A stretch of DNA of 64,000 bases from GCA-2731375 sp002731375 (GCA_030752605.1 JASMDX010000003.1:26466-90465), one strand, 5' to 3'; counted from the stretch's first letter, positions 44,592-54,254 are shown. Program-made: numbers and translations. Notes: generated by a model not told the origin, from the sequence alone.

Positions 44592-45653
44592 TTACCCCAT
44601 CAACGGCAGAGCAACCACCTGCCCCGTGCGTAGAGATTGCGTCACCGCATCGGTCCATTCCATATACTTTACCGCCGTCGTTAGATCCGTGTGGGTGACC
44701 TCTTCGACGCCGCGGATAGCGTTGATGAATTCCTCTTCCACACGCCAACCGCCACGCTTGTCCGCATTGATATCGACCGGCGCCAAACCGTCCTCGCCAC
44801 GCTGGCCCGCGAACAATGTCATGGGATCGGAGCCACCCTGATATAGCCGAAGGGTGCCATCGGTGCCGAAGATGCAGACATCCACGCCCGCCGGCACATG
44901 GCCCAACACGGTGGAAACGTTGAAGCGGATCTGTCCACCCTGTTCCATTTGCCCGACTATATCCACATGGTCGGGAATAGTCATGGCCTGGCGTTGCCCG
45001 GCATCGTTGCTGCGGTGGCTGACAACCGCCTGGCCGGTGGCGAAAACATTAGCCATGGGACCGACCCAGCGCATCATCGCCTCGTACCAGATGCCCATGG
45101 ACATGATGTTGTTGCCCGACATATCCCGGTCCTGACGCCAGGTGATCGGCGATGAAGGATTGGGGAAGCTGCTGGCCACCGCAATCCGGGCATCAACGGT
45201 AATCAGATCGCCGATATAGCCGGCGCCAATCATATCCATGATGGTCGCATCGAATTCCAAGGTATGCGGCGCCGGTACGATCTGGGCCACGCAACGGGGC
45301 GCTAAGCGCGCGGCATCCAGCATATCGTGGGCCTGGCCCGCATTCAGCGCCATGCGCGCCTCGCACAGCACATGCTTGTCATTGGCCAGCGCCGCGACGG
45401 TCATGGGCGCGTGCATGTAGGGCCAGGTGCCGATGCAGACGGCATCAATATCGGCATCCCCGACGACTTCCTGCCAATCAGCGGCAATACCGGGTATGCC
45501 GAATTCGTCCGCCACCCGCTGCGAGGAAGCCGCGCTGCGATTTACCACGGTCACGATTTCGACACCATCCTGGGCCTGCAGGCCCGGAATGTGCAGCTTG
45601 GTGGTGTTGCCGCCGGCACCGATCACGCCGACACGAATTTTCTCATTAGCCAT
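44592..45653 (-). CDS. Gfo/Idh/MocA-family oxidoreductase
   Basis: A 353-residue protein. The N-terminal Rossmann motif is VGVIGAGGNTTKLHIPGL, and CIGTWPYMHAPMTVAAL matches the family. The usual EKP motif (catalytic Lys) reads CEARMALNAGQA here, so the Lys is replaced by Ala. The C-terminal sheet domain contains SMGIWYEAMMRWVGP. Sugar or inositol dehydrogenases are common in the family, but the lost Lys makes activity uncertain. Monocistronic by position. Confidence 0.87.
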   Translation of the reverse strand: MANEKIRVGVIGAGGNTTKLHIPGLQAQDGVEIVTVVNRSAASSQRVADEFGIPGIAADWQEVVGDADIDAVCIGTWPYMHAPMTVAALANDKHVLCEARMALNAGQAHDMLDAARLAPRCVAQIVPAPHTLEFDATIMDMIGAGYIGDLITVDARIAVASSFPNPSSPITWRQDRDMSGNNIMSMGIWYEAMMRWVGPMANVFATGQAVVSHRSNDAGQRQAMTIPDHVDIVGQMEQGGQIRFNVSTVLGHVPAGVDVCIFGTDGTLRLYQGGSDPMTLFAGQRGEDGLAPVDINADKRGGWRVEEEFINAIRGVEEVTHTDLTTAVKYMEWTDAVTQSLRTGQVVALPLMG

Positions 45654-45751
45654 TGGTCTTCTCTTTCCATCTCATAATTCGAGCCGTGGATTGCGCCGCC
45701 TGACCGCCTAGATATACTGTTTTCGCATAACATCACAATGGGGGAAGCGTC

Positions 45752-46783
45752 ATGCGCGGCGTCCTGGTCAAGGAATATACCGAATTTCAAAATCTGCGGA
45801 TCGAGGACTGTCCCGAACCAGCCATTGGACCAGGGCAATTACGCATCAGGACCCAGGCCGCGGGCGTCAGTTTCGCCACCTCCCTGATGGTCGCGGGGCG
45901 TTATCAGCGCAAGCCGCCGTTACCCTTTATACCGGGCACCGAAGCCGCCGGCATCGTCTCCGAAATCGGCGCGGGGGTCACCAGGTTCCAGGTCGGCGAC
46001 CGGGTCGCCTGCGTCCTGGATTGGGGCGGCCTGGGCGAGGCGACCATGGCCAATGAGGTTAATACCTTCGCCCTGCCCGACAGCCTGGAATTCAACCGCG
46101 CCATTAGTTTCACCAATTCCTACGCCACCTCCGCCGCCGCCCTGACCTGGCTGCATCTGTTGAACCTGCAGGCCGGCGAAACCTTGCTGGTGCATGGTGG
46201 GGCAGGCGGTGTTGGCATCGCCGCGATCGAGATCGGCAAGATCCTGGGCGCGCAGGTAATCGCAACCGCCGGCTCGGATGAAAAACTCGCCACCGCCAAG
46301 ACACATGGCGCCGATCACGTAATCAACTACCGCGAGGGACCTTTCCGCAACGGCGTGCTGGAAATCACCGATGGTCGCGGCGCCAATGCCATCTATGATC
46401 CGGTGGGCGGCGAGGTGTTCGAGCAATCCTTGCGCTGCATCGCTCCAGAGGGGCGGATCATGCCCGTTGGATTCGCCGGCGGCACTATCCAGCAGATCCC
46501 CGCCAACCTACTATTGGTCAAGAACGTCTCCGTCTGCGGCCTGAACATGGGCTACTACTATGGCTGGAGCCCCCAAGATGTCCGACATGAACAAGGCCCG
46601 CGCATGCAGGCGCTGTTAGCTCAACTTTTTTCCTGGTACGAAGCGGGGTATCTGAACCCACGGATATCCCACACATTCGCCCTGGATGATTTTCAGGAGG
46701 CCATGGCAGTGGTCCTTGGCCGCCTCTCTCGAGGCCGCGTCGCCGTGGTCATGGGCGAGGAGGCAAAGCGTATGGGTAAGTAG
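45752..46783 (+). CDS. NADPH:quinone oxidoreductase-like MDR protein
   Basis: A 343-residue medium-chain reductase without zinc ligands. IPGTEAAGIVSEIGAGVTRF and LLVHGGAGGVGIAAIEIGKILGA (nucleotide-binding glycines) are typical of quinone oxidoreductase/crotonyl-CoA-reductase-like enzymes. ATAGSDEKLATAKTHGADHVINY follows. GGGGGAA-like bases precede the ATG at 45752. It is 61 bases upstream of the acyl-CoA mutase and may act on its CoA substrate. Confidence 0.9.
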   Translation: MRGVLVKEYTEFQNLRIEDCPEPAIGPGQLRIRTQAAGVSFATSLMVAGRYQRKPPLPFIPGTEAAGIVSEIGAGVTRFQVGDRVACVLDWGGLGEATMANEVNTFALPDSLEFNRAISFTNSYATSAAALTWLHLLNLQAGETLLVHGGAGGVGIAAIEIGKILGAQVIATAGSDEKLATAKTHGADHVINYREGPFRNGVLEITDGRGANAIYDPVGGEVFEQSLRCIAPEGRIMPVGFAGGTIQQIPANLLLVKNVSVCGLNMGYYYGWSPQDVRHEQGPRMQALLAQLFSWYEAGYLNPRISHTFALDDFQEAMAVVLGRLSRGRVAVVMGEEAKRMGK

Positions 46784-46844
46784 CTCTGTTCTGGGCTCCA
46801 GAATTTGCTAGGCTTGACCTCGAGGAAACGAATGAGGCCAGAAA

Positions 46845-48479
46845 ATGTCCACATCGGAAAAACCCATTTCGGACAAAGAATGGCGCACCGTCTCGAACAT
46901 CCCGCTGAAGGGTGCCTATAGTCCGCAGGACATTCCCGATAGCCATGCCGAAGCCATGCATGCGCCACCGGGCGCCGCGCCATATATGCGCGGGGCGTAC
47001 ACAGAAATGTATCGGGGCAAGCCATGGCGAATCTTCCAACTGAGCGGCTTTGGCAGCCCGGAAGAAGAAGGCGAACGCATCCGCTTCCTCCTCGAACATG
47101 GCGAGACCGGCTTCATCATGGAACATGACCGCAACACTGCCGACCATATGTACAACGTAGACCACCCCGACGTCATAGCACGCAAGGAGGATGTGGGTTT
47201 GACCGGCGCTGCGATCCAAAGCATCCGGGACTATGAAACTGTGCTGAACGGCATCGACCTGGCCAAGACCTATGGCCACCCGGGCGGCGGCGTGGTCCAG
47301 CATGCGCCCTTCGCGCTTGGCTGTTATTGGTCCGTGGCTAAGCGTCGGGGCCTGGACCTCTCCACCTTACCCGGCACCGGACAGAGCGATTTTTTTCTCA
47401 CCTACCTGGGCTGCGTCACCAAGCAGCAGATACCCACCGATGCCGGCCTGCGTTTCAATTGCGACATCATCGAATTCTGCGCCGAAAATATGAAGCACTG
47501 GGTGCCAGTCTCGGTTGCGGGCTATAATGGCGCCGATTCTGGCCTGAACGCCTGGCAGGAACTAGGCGCGGTAATGGCCAACGCGGTTGAGTATCTGGAC
47601 GAGATCAAACGGCGCGGAAACACCCAGGTCGAGGTCGCGGCGCGAGCCGTCGGCGGCATGAACTTCCGCGTCGCCATGGATTTCTTCGAGGAGATCGCCA
47701 AGCTACGCGCCGCCCGCAAGATGTGGCATGACCTGGTCAGCCGCCGCTATGGCATCACGGACCCCAAGGTCAAGGCCCTGCGCCTGCATATCGTCACTGC
47801 CGGCTCGGCCATGACCTATCAACAGCCCCTGAACAATATTGCCCGGGGCACCTTGATGGGCCTGGCCTCGGTCCTGGGCGGAACGCAATCCCTGGGCGTC
47901 TCGGGCTATGACGAGGCACTGTCCATACCATCGGAACATGCGCACCAGATGTCCTTGCGCATTCAACAGATCCTGCAGGAGGAAACCAATGTACCCGCCG
48001 TCGCCGATCCATTGGCGGGATCATACTTCGTTGAAAGCCTGACGGCGCAGGTCGAGGAAAAGGCCTGGGCGTTTTTCGAGGAGATCCAGGAACAGGGCGG
48101 CTTTCTACGCGCCTTGGACAGCGGCTGGCTGCACCGCAAGGCCAGTAAAAACCAGCTCGATTTCCAACAGCGCCTAGAGAGCGGCGAAGCGAATTTGGTT
48201 GGCGTGACTAAGTACGGGGATGACCATACGCCTTACGAGCTGGATGGTTTTCGCGGTCAAAGCGGTGAATGGGAGCGCGCTCACGAACGGCTGCGGGCGG
48301 TCCGGGCCGAGCGTGACGGCAAATGCGCGACGGCGGCCCTGGGCGCGGTGGCGGCGGCCTGCCGCTCCGATAAAAACATCATGCCGGCAATGCTTGATGC
48401 ATGCGATGCGGAGGTCACGGTCGGTGAATTTGGCGAGGTCTTCCGCGCCGTCTATGGTGATTGGGCAACACCGATCTAG
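46845..48479 (+). CDS. B12-dependent acyl-CoA mutase, large subunit, with altered active site
   Basis: A 544-residue protein of the methylmalonyl-CoA mutase catalytic-subunit type (TIM barrel), without the B12 domain, like the large subunits of isobutyryl- or 2-hydroxyisobutyryl-CoA mutases. Conserved parts include SGFGSPEEEGERIRFLL, DVGLTGAAIQSI, ARAVGGMNFRVAMDFFEEIA and NNIARGTLMGLASVLGGTQSL. By alignment, the MCM substrate Tyr (TIRQYAG) is Leu 66 (RIFQLSG), the CoA-carboxylate Arg is Cys 190, and the catalytic His of SGYH is Asn 228 (AGYN). The substrate is therefore not methylmalonyl-CoA and may be new. Confidence 0.85.
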   Translation: MSTSEKPISDKEWRTVSNIPLKGAYSPQDIPDSHAEAMHAPPGAAPYMRGAYTEMYRGKPWRIFQLSGFGSPEEEGERIRFLLEHGETGFIMEHDRNTADHMYNVDHPDVIARKEDVGLTGAAIQSIRDYETVLNGIDLAKTYGHPGGGVVQHAPFALGCYWSVAKRRGLDLSTLPGTGQSDFFLTYLGCVTKQQIPTDAGLRFNCDIIEFCAENMKHWVPVSVAGYNGADSGLNAWQELGAVMANAVEYLDEIKRRGNTQVEVAARAVGGMNFRVAMDFFEEIAKLRAARKMWHDLVSRRYGITDPKVKALRLHIVTAGSAMTYQQPLNNIARGTLMGLASVLGGTQSLGVSGYDEALSIPSEHAHQMSLRIQQILQEETNVPAVADPLAGSYFVESLTAQVEEKAWAFFEEIQEQGGFLRALDSGWLHRKASKNQLDFQQRLESGEANLVGVTKYGDDHTPYELDGFRGQSGEWERAHERLRAVRAERDGKCATAALGAVAAACRSDKNIMPAMLDACDAEVTVGEFGEVFRAVYGDWATPI

Positions 48480-48489
48480 GACATATACA

Positions 48490-48885
48490 GTGACGAATAC
48501 CGATTTACGAAATACCCGCAAGGTGCTGTTCGCCAAGACCAGCCTGGATGGCCATTGGCGCGGCCCACTGCTGGTCACGGGTGCGTTGGAAGACGCCGGA
48601 TTCGACGTCATGATGCTGGGCATGGCAACGCCGGAGGAGACGGCGGCGGCGGCACTGCGCGACAAACCAGACCTGATCGGCCTAAACATCTGTGGTCATA
48701 TCGATGTGGTCAAACGGACAGTCGCCATGCTGCGTGAACAGCTGCCCGAGACGCCCATCTTCGCGGGCGGCACCATCGCCCCCTGGGCCAAAAAGGAATT
48801 GGAAGCCATCGGCGTCGAAGTCTATCCGCCGGGTTCGAAACTGAGGGATATTGTTGCCGCCGCGCATCGTTTGACGGAAGGTTAA
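48490..48885 (+). CDS. Cobalamin-binding small subunit of the acyl-CoA mutase
   Basis: A 131-residue B12-binding domain. It starts at a GTG at 48490, ten bases after the large-subunit stop. KTSLDGHWRGPLLV holds the DxHxxG motif with the cobalt-binding His; LNICGHID and FAGGTIAPWAKKEL are the other conserved loops. Size and order fit split mutases with a 130-residue small subunit. The longer frame begins inside the large subunit and is discarded. Confidence 0.92.
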   Translation: MTNTDLRNTRKVLFAKTSLDGHWRGPLLVTGALEDAGFDVMMLGMATPEETAAAALRDKPDLIGLNICGHIDVVKRTVAMLREQLPETPIFAGGTIAPWAKKELEAIGVEVYPPGSKLRDIVAAAHRLTEG

Positions 48886-48925
48886 TTTGACGGAGGGCTA
48901 GATTGATGCTGTCTTGATGTTAATC

Positions 48926-48944
48926 AACAGCCGTGGCGGCTGTT
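48926..48944 (+). terminator. Hairpin after the mutase genes
   Basis: A perfect eight-base stem, AACAGCCG and CGGCTGTT with a TGG loop, lies 40 bases after the small-subunit stop and about 60 before nadE. It is followed by CATCTATGATGG, without a clear T-run, so it is a weak terminator candidate. Confidence 0.45.
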
Positions 48945-49004
48945 CATCTATGATGGCAGCTGGAGTGTTTTGAGCGATCTTGGATAGCGGGAAAGGTGCA
49001 CGTC

Positions 49005-49841
49005 ATGAACCAAAATTTGATTGTAGCCGAAATGAAGGTTCTGCCGGAGATCGATGTGGATTTCGAGATCCGGCGGCGAGTCGATTTCATCAAGGGCATG
49101 ATACAGGGCTCGGGCCTGCGCCATCTGGTGCTCGGCATCAGCGGCGGCATCGATTCTAGTACCTGCGGGCGACTGGCACAAATGGCGGTTAATGAGCTGA
49201 ATGGCGAGGGCACCCAGGACGATGAATATAAATTTGTCGCCGTGCGCCTGCCATACAAGGTGCAGGCGGATGAAGCGGATGCCCAAGCGGCGCTGGCATT
49301 TATCCGGCCCAGCCTGAGTGTTAGCGTTGATGTAAAAGACGGCACGGACGCGATTCATAAATCAACCCTGCTGGCCTTACAGAAACAGAATATTCCCGAG
49401 CAGAGCGAGTCTGCGCACGATTTCGCCAAAGGCAATGTAAAGGCCCGCATGCGCATGGTGGCACAGTATGAAATCGCCGGCCTGCTGGGCGGGCTGGTCA
49501 TTGGCACCGATCATTCGGCGGAAAACGTCACCGGCTTCTATACCAAGCATGGCGACGGTGCCTGCGATCTGGCACCGCTGTTTGGTCTGAACAAACGCCA
49601 AGTGCGGATGCTGGCCGCTAGGCTGGGGGCACCCGAGAAACTAATAACCAAGGCGCCAACCGCCGATCTTGAAAGTCTGGCACCGGCCAAGCCTGATGAA
49701 GATGCGCTTGGCCTCAGTTACGACCAGATCGATGATTTTCTCGAAGGCAAGGTTATTGATCCTGAGGCAAGGGAGCGGATCATTGGAATCTACCTTCGCA
49801 CCGAACATAAAAGGCAAGCAATCGCAACGATCCACGAGTAA
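49005..49841 (+). CDS. nadE: Ammonia-dependent NAD+ synthetase
   Basis: A 278-residue NadE of the short, ammonia-using type. It adenylates and amidates nicotinate adenine dinucleotide. VLGISGGIDSSTCGRLAQM is the PP-loop. IGTDHSAENVTGFYTKHGDG and APTADLESLAPAKPDEDALG are further conserved segments. The ATG at 49005 has GGGAAAGG upstream; a GTG at 48996 would overlap that site. Confidence 0.95.
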   Translation: MNQNLIVAEMKVLPEIDVDFEIRRRVDFIKGMIQGSGLRHLVLGISGGIDSSTCGRLAQMAVNELNGEGTQDDEYKFVAVRLPYKVQADEADAQAALAFIRPSLSVSVDVKDGTDAIHKSTLLALQKQNIPEQSESAHDFAKGNVKARMRMVAQYEIAGLLGGLVIGTDHSAENVTGFYTKHGDGACDLAPLFGLNKRQVRMLAARLGAPEKLITKAPTADLESLAPAKPDEDALGLSYDQIDDFLEGKVIDPEARERIIGIYLRTEHKRQAIATIHE

Positions 49842-50114
49842 CCGTCGAACCTGTTGCGGCGGATGATGCACAACGTTTTTTTGAAACCTTGGGCCAGCAT
49901 GACTTCAAAGGCGTGCCACCGTATTTCTTTTCCTTCGGCATGCAACGCGAAGACCCCATATTCTCCCTTGGCGAACCACGTTCGCTGCAGTCGACTGTTT
50001 TGAGCTAGCCAGCCGGCAAACCCTGGCCCATAGCCCACGCCTCGCCTATTGTGGCGAGTGGGATTGTTTGGAGTGCTGGGCAGGATGATGTATTGTATCG
50101 AGGGCATTAGCTAG
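49842..50114. other. Intergenic stretch between nadE and the MFS gene
   Basis: No supported gene. A minus-strand open frame (about 49790-50107) has composition like coding DNA (LQRTWFAKGEYGVFALHA) but no motif or start signal. It may be a relic. I cannot place the MFS promoter. Confidence 0.4.
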
Positions 50115-51338
50115 ATGCCCATGGGCCGTCTTATTGTCCTGATGTGCGGCTTCCTCGGCCTGACTGTGTTCGGCATGCACGCGGTGCCCGCCCTATTGCC
50201 GCAGTTCGTGGAAATGTGGTCGTTGACCAATACCGAGGCCGGCTGGATCGCGGGCATTCCCTACTTGGCTAACCTGATTGGCGTCGCGTTCATCGGCATC
50301 ACAGACCGTGTCGATGCCCGCCGGGTGCTGATCCTGGGCGCCATCATTAACGTTATTGGGTACGGCGGCATGGGCCTGGCCAACGGATTTTGGAGCGCCT
50401 TGTTTTTTCGCATTATACAGGGGTTCGGTTTTGCCTGGACCTACCTGCCCGGCGTCAAGGCGATCTCCGACCGGACAAGCGGCGAGGGCAAGGGCCGGGC
50501 TACCTCGATCTATGTCTCTTCATTCGCGGTCTGTTCGTCCTTGTCCTTGCTGGCGGCGGCGGAGACCCGGGATGCCTTTGGCTGGGAATGGGCCTTTGTT
50601 TTGCCCGCCATCACCAACCTGATCGCCGCCTGCCTGATCCTGTTCTCCTTGCCTCCCGCCGAGCCGGAAGGTGTCGCGACTGGGGGAGCGGGAGAGACGC
50701 CCACCCGGCTACGGCTTATTCCTGATTTTGGTTCCGTGACCCACAACCACGCCGTCTTTGGCTATATCATCGCGTCATTCGCGCATCATTTCAAATTGCT
50801 GGCGGTGCGCGGTTGGACCGTGGCCTTCCTGACATGGGTGGTAGCCGTCCGGCCCGAGATGCCCGCCGGCTTCAACGTACCGTTGGTCGCGACATTATTA
50901 ATCCTGATCGGCGTGCCCACATCCATGGCGGGGGGCGAAGCAGGCCACCGGGCTGGCTATGCACGGGCGGCCTTTCTGGTCATGACCGCCTCTGCCGTCG
51001 GGGCCCTGTTCGTGGGTTTTTCTGCCGCCTGGTCCCTGTGGCTGCTAGCCGGTTTCGTGCTGTTGCATAATCTATTCGTGGTAGCGGGTTCCGGCATCTT
51101 GAATGCCGGTGCGGTAATCGCCTCCGACCCAGCCCAACGCGGCAATACGGTCGCCGTCTATGGTATCGCCGCCGGTGCCGGCGGCCTGACGGGGCCAGTA
51201 CTGTTCGGCATGATCCTGGATCACACGGGCAATGGGCAAACCGCCGGCAGCTGGGGCTGGGCCTTCGCCGCCACCGGCCTGGTCATCCTGGCCGGCGCCG
51301 TTGCTGTTCGCCTGCTGTCGTGGCGGTTAGCTCCTTGA
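50115..51338 (+). CDS. MFS transporter
   Basis: A 407-residue major facilitator with about twelve membrane helices. MWSLTNTEAGWIAGIPYLAN and ITDRVDARRVLILGAIINVIG correspond to helix 2 and the loop 2-3 motif. RIIQGFGFAWTYLPGVK resembles the helix 4 signature. A central loop with Gly/Thr residues separates the halves. Substrate unknown; monocistronic by position. Confidence 0.88.
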   Translation: MPMGRLIVLMCGFLGLTVFGMHAVPALLPQFVEMWSLTNTEAGWIAGIPYLANLIGVAFIGITDRVDARRVLILGAIINVIGYGGMGLANGFWSALFFRIIQGFGFAWTYLPGVKAISDRTSGEGKGRATSIYVSSFAVCSSLSLLAAAETRDAFGWEWAFVLPAITNLIAACLILFSLPPAEPEGVATGGAGETPTRLRLIPDFGSVTHNHAVFGYIIASFAHHFKLLAVRGWTVAFLTWVVAVRPEMPAGFNVPLVATLLILIGVPTSMAGGEAGHRAGYARAAFLVMTASAVGALFVGFSAAWSLWLLAGFVLLHNLFVVAGSGILNAGAVIASDPAQRGNTVAVYGIAAGAGGLTGPVLFGMILDHTGNGQTAGSWGWAFAATGLVILAGAVAVRLLSWRLAP

Positions 51339-51408
51339 CACTGCGGCCTAGGGTGTCTCCGGGATTGCCAGTATACTCGCGCCCAGGAAATTGATGGGGA
51401 GTGTCGCC

Positions 51409-51552
51409 ATGACCGCGACGTTTGGAATTTTTTTCGAGGGCACCGAGAAGTTCGACGCCATCGGCCCGTGGAAGGTCTTTATTATGGCCTCGAAGGAACA
51501 CGATGATATCGCCGTGATCTGGATCTTGGAACAAGGCGGCGCGGAGACCTAG
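51409..51552 (+). pseudogene. DJ-1/PfpI-family fragment, truncated
   Basis: The frame encodes 47 residues (MTATFGIFFEGTEKFDAIGP, then WKVFIMASKEHDD and VIWILEQGG) and stops at TAG. This is the normal beginning of DJ-1/PfpI (ThiJ-like) isonitrile hydratase relatives, which run to about 190-230 residues. The sequence after the stop has no family motif, so most of the gene is lost. Confidence 0.65.
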
Positions 51553-51676
51553 CCGGTTTTCGCCGAAGGCACCCAGGGCAACGCCCTCTATTTTTTCTTT
51601 GGCATAAAAGTGGAGATTTAGGTAATCCAACATTGCGATGGCTTGATTTACAGAGGGATCAGATGAGCGAGATCGG

Positions 51677-52633
51677 ATGAGCGTGCATATTTCCGTCCCC
51701 CGGAACCTGCCAGATTTCTCCGGCCTGGATTTGGCTTTCGATATTATTGACAGTCACCACCATCTTTTCGATTTGCAGATGGTGCATTATCCTTGGCTGA
51801 CAGATCACCAGGAGGAGAATTTCCTGCTGGGCAATTATGACGCTCTGAAACGGAACTACAGCCCCACCGATCTTCGCCATGACATGGCCAGCCTGCGGGT
51901 GGTTAAGACCGTACACGTGGAGGCCGAGGCCAACCGCAACAGCCAAGTTGACGAGACCCGCTGGCTGACCAAGGTGATGGCCGATCAAGGTTTACCCGAT
52001 GCCATCGTCGCACACGCCTGGCTGAACCGACCCAACAGCGCCGAGGTACTAGCGGCCCAGGCGGCTTTTGCCGCCGTGCGCGGTATTCGTAGTAAACCCA
52101 GAACTTCGCCAACCGCCGCCTCACGCGGCGACGTACATGGCCTATCGTCCAGTCTGCAGGATCCTGCCTGGCGGAAAGGCCTGGGCCAGCTACGCCAACA
52201 TGACCTGTCCTGGGATCTGCGGGTGCCGTTTTGGCATCTTGCGGAGGCGGCGGAGGTTTGCGCCCTTTACCCCGACCTGGCAATCGTTACCGAGCATACG
52301 GGCCTAGCCTGGGACCGCAGCGATGAGGGCTTAGCGGAGTGGCGCCACGGCATGACCGCCCTGGCTGCGATGGAGCATGTACACTTGAAGGTTTCGGAGC
52401 TGGGTCTGGCCGGCGCGCCCTGGGACTACAATGAAAACCGGCGCCTGGTGCGCGAGGCGATTGAGCTCTTTGGCTTTAAACGCTGTATGTTCGCCTCCAA
52501 TTTTCCCGTGGCCAGTCTGCGCATCGGCTATGTGGAGCAGGTCAGCGCCATCGCCCATATGATCAGTGACTGCTCATGCGCCGAGCGTGGCGCCTTGTTC
52601 CACGACACCGCGAAACGCTTTTACCGATTGTAG
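51677..52633 (+). CDS. Amidohydrolase 2 (TIM-barrel) family hydrolase
   Basis: A 318-residue metal-dependent hydrolase. IIDSHHHLFD at about residue 22 provides the HxH metal ligands. KTVHVEAEANR, LAIVTEHTGLAWDR and KRCMFASNFPVASL are the barrel-strand motifs of the amidohydrolase 2 family (2-pyrone-4,6-dicarboxylate lactonase and related hydrolases/decarboxylases). A predicted role in ring-cleavage or lactone degradation is plausible. Substrate unknown. Confidence 0.88.
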   Translation: MSVHISVPRNLPDFSGLDLAFDIIDSHHHLFDLQMVHYPWLTDHQEENFLLGNYDALKRNYSPTDLRHDMASLRVVKTVHVEAEANRNSQVDETRWLTKVMADQGLPDAIVAHAWLNRPNSAEVLAAQAAFAAVRGIRSKPRTSPTAASRGDVHGLSSSLQDPAWRKGLGQLRQHDLSWDLRVPFWHLAEAAEVCALYPDLAIVTEHTGLAWDRSDEGLAEWRHGMTALAAMEHVHLKVSELGLAGAPWDYNENRRLVREAIELFGFKRCMFASNFPVASLRIGYVEQVSAIAHMISDCSCAERGALFHDTAKRFYRL

Positions 52634-53006
52634 CCGTCCGCAGGAATTTCGTCAGCTGTGGGATCAGCGGCAGCGCACGTCCGCCCCGGCCACGACGGCA
52701 GGAATAGCCCGGATAGGCCCAGTCTCCGGCACTCATATTCAAAAATCCGACGATCTGTGACTATCCGGATAGATCCGAACTTTTTACGGAAATGGCATGG
52801 CGAACCCTTACGGTTGTGGATAGCAAAAATTTGCACCGTTTCTACCCATTAGAGAGCAAGAGTCATGCCAAAGGCATTCATTTATGAATTCAATAGGTTA
52901 AAAGCTTATCGTCGGCAATATCAGGACGCCTGTCACATATTCCAAAAAAGACGGCGTCCCAGAACGGGACAACCGAAGCATCTTCGCGGGCTCTATTCCG
53001 CCAAAT
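52634..53006. other. Intergenic stretch between convergent genes
   Basis: A 373-base gap between the stops of the amidohydrolase and the aminotransferase. Short open frames here have no motif and no ribosome-binding site. No tRNA-like T-loop or hairpin with a T-run is seen. Confidence 0.5.
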
Positions 53007-54164
53007 CTATAGAGTTTGTAAACCAATTTCGATGCGGTCCATGGCGGTCGACAATTGTTCTTCGGATTTGGCGAAGCACAAACGCAAATAGCCCTCGTTC
53101 CCGGGGCCAAATGCCGAACCAGGCGCCAGGCCGACCTGATGTTCGCGTACCAATGTTTTGGCGAATTCCAGATCATCCTCCAAACCGACGACCTGGGGAA
53201 ACGCATAAAAGGCCGCCTTGGGCGCGGCCAGATTGATGCGATCCATACCTCCCAGGCGTTGATGCACCAGATCCCGCGCCCGGCGGCTTCGTTCCACGCC
53301 CGCAGCTACGAAATCCTCGCCATCGCGAATGGCCGCGGCAGCGGCATGCTGCACGAACGAAGTGGCGCCGGTATTGTTGATGCCCGAGAGGTCACCCATT
53401 TTGTCGCCCAGGCTGGCTGGATGCACCAGCCAGCCGCAACGCCACCCAGTCATGCACCAGGCCTTGGACATGGAATGCACGATGTAGAGCGCATCGTCCG
53501 GCTCGGCGATGGAGAGAAACGAGGGTGCCACCGCCCGGTCATAGACAATGCGGTGATAGACCTCGTCGGCGATGATCCAGATGCCCCGTTCGCGGCAAAA
53601 ATCCAGCACCGCGCGCTGCTGCTCAGGCTCCATCAGCCAGCCGGTAGGGTTCGAGGGCGAGGCAATGAAGATCGCCTTGGTTTGCTCGTCACAGGCATCG
53701 AACAGTTTATCGAGATCCAGCGACCAGCCGTTTTTGCCCTGATCCAATCGCACATGGCGGCTTTCCCCGCCCATGGTCTGCACACAATAGAAGATGTTCG
53801 GCCAGATCGGCGAGATCAAGACCACGTTGTCGCCGTTATTCACCAGGGTTTCCGTGGCGATCATGATCGCTGTCATGCCCGAGCCGGTCACCGTGATCCG
53901 CTCGGGGTCCAGGCCGACGCCGAACTGGATTTGGGTGTAATCCAAGACGGCCTGCCGCAACTCCGGTATGCCGCGCTTGTTGACGTAGCGGGTTTGGCCG
54001 GCATGCATGGCATCTATCGCCGCCTGGCGGATGAATTCCGGTGTGTCCAGGTCCGGTTCGCCAAACCACAGAGGGATGACGTCGGGGTTGCCTATGCCGA
54101 TACGCGAGACTTCGCCAATTCGCTGGGTTTGCATTTCGGCAATAGCGGGACGGACAACTGGCAT
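53007..54164 (-). CDS. Class I/II pyridoxal-phosphate aminotransferase
   Basis: A 385-residue aminotransferase. The PLP-binding Lys lies in SMSKAWCMTGWRCGW. FIASPSNPTGWLM (Asn) and IIADEVYHRIVYD (Asp/Tyr) are the cofactor contacts. KRGIPELRQAVLDY and APGSAFGPGNEGYLRLCFAK complete the AspC/AlaA-type fold. It is 90 bases downstream of the enoyl-CoA hydratase on the same strand. Substrate not predictable beyond amino acid/keto acid exchange. Confidence 0.92.
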   Translation of the reverse strand: MPVVRPAIAEMQTQRIGEVSRIGIGNPDVIPLWFGEPDLDTPEFIRQAAIDAMHAGQTRYVNKRGIPELRQAVLDYTQIQFGVGLDPERITVTGSGMTAIMIATETLVNNGDNVVLISPIWPNIFYCVQTMGGESRHVRLDQGKNGWSLDLDKLFDACDEQTKAIFIASPSNPTGWLMEPEQQRAVLDFCRERGIWIIADEVYHRIVYDRAVAPSFLSIAEPDDALYIVHSMSKAWCMTGWRCGWLVHPASLGDKMGDLSGINNTGATSFVQHAAAAAIRDGEDFVAAGVERSRRARDLVHQRLGGMDRINLAAPKAAFYAFPQVVGLEDDLEFAKTLVREHQVGLAPGSAFGPGNEGYLRLCFAKSEEQLSTAMDRIEIGLQTL

Positions 54165-54254
54165 GATGATATCCTTGTAACGTTGGCACCAAACGTGGAA
54201 GTGGCCCGAGAGCAGCCACCCTCGAACGCATCCATTAATGCAAGTTTTTGATGT

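Noticed and set aside
52865..53236. A 123-codon frame before the aminotransferase
   Set aside because: Half of it is antisense to the aminotransferase and the rest has no recognisable pattern.
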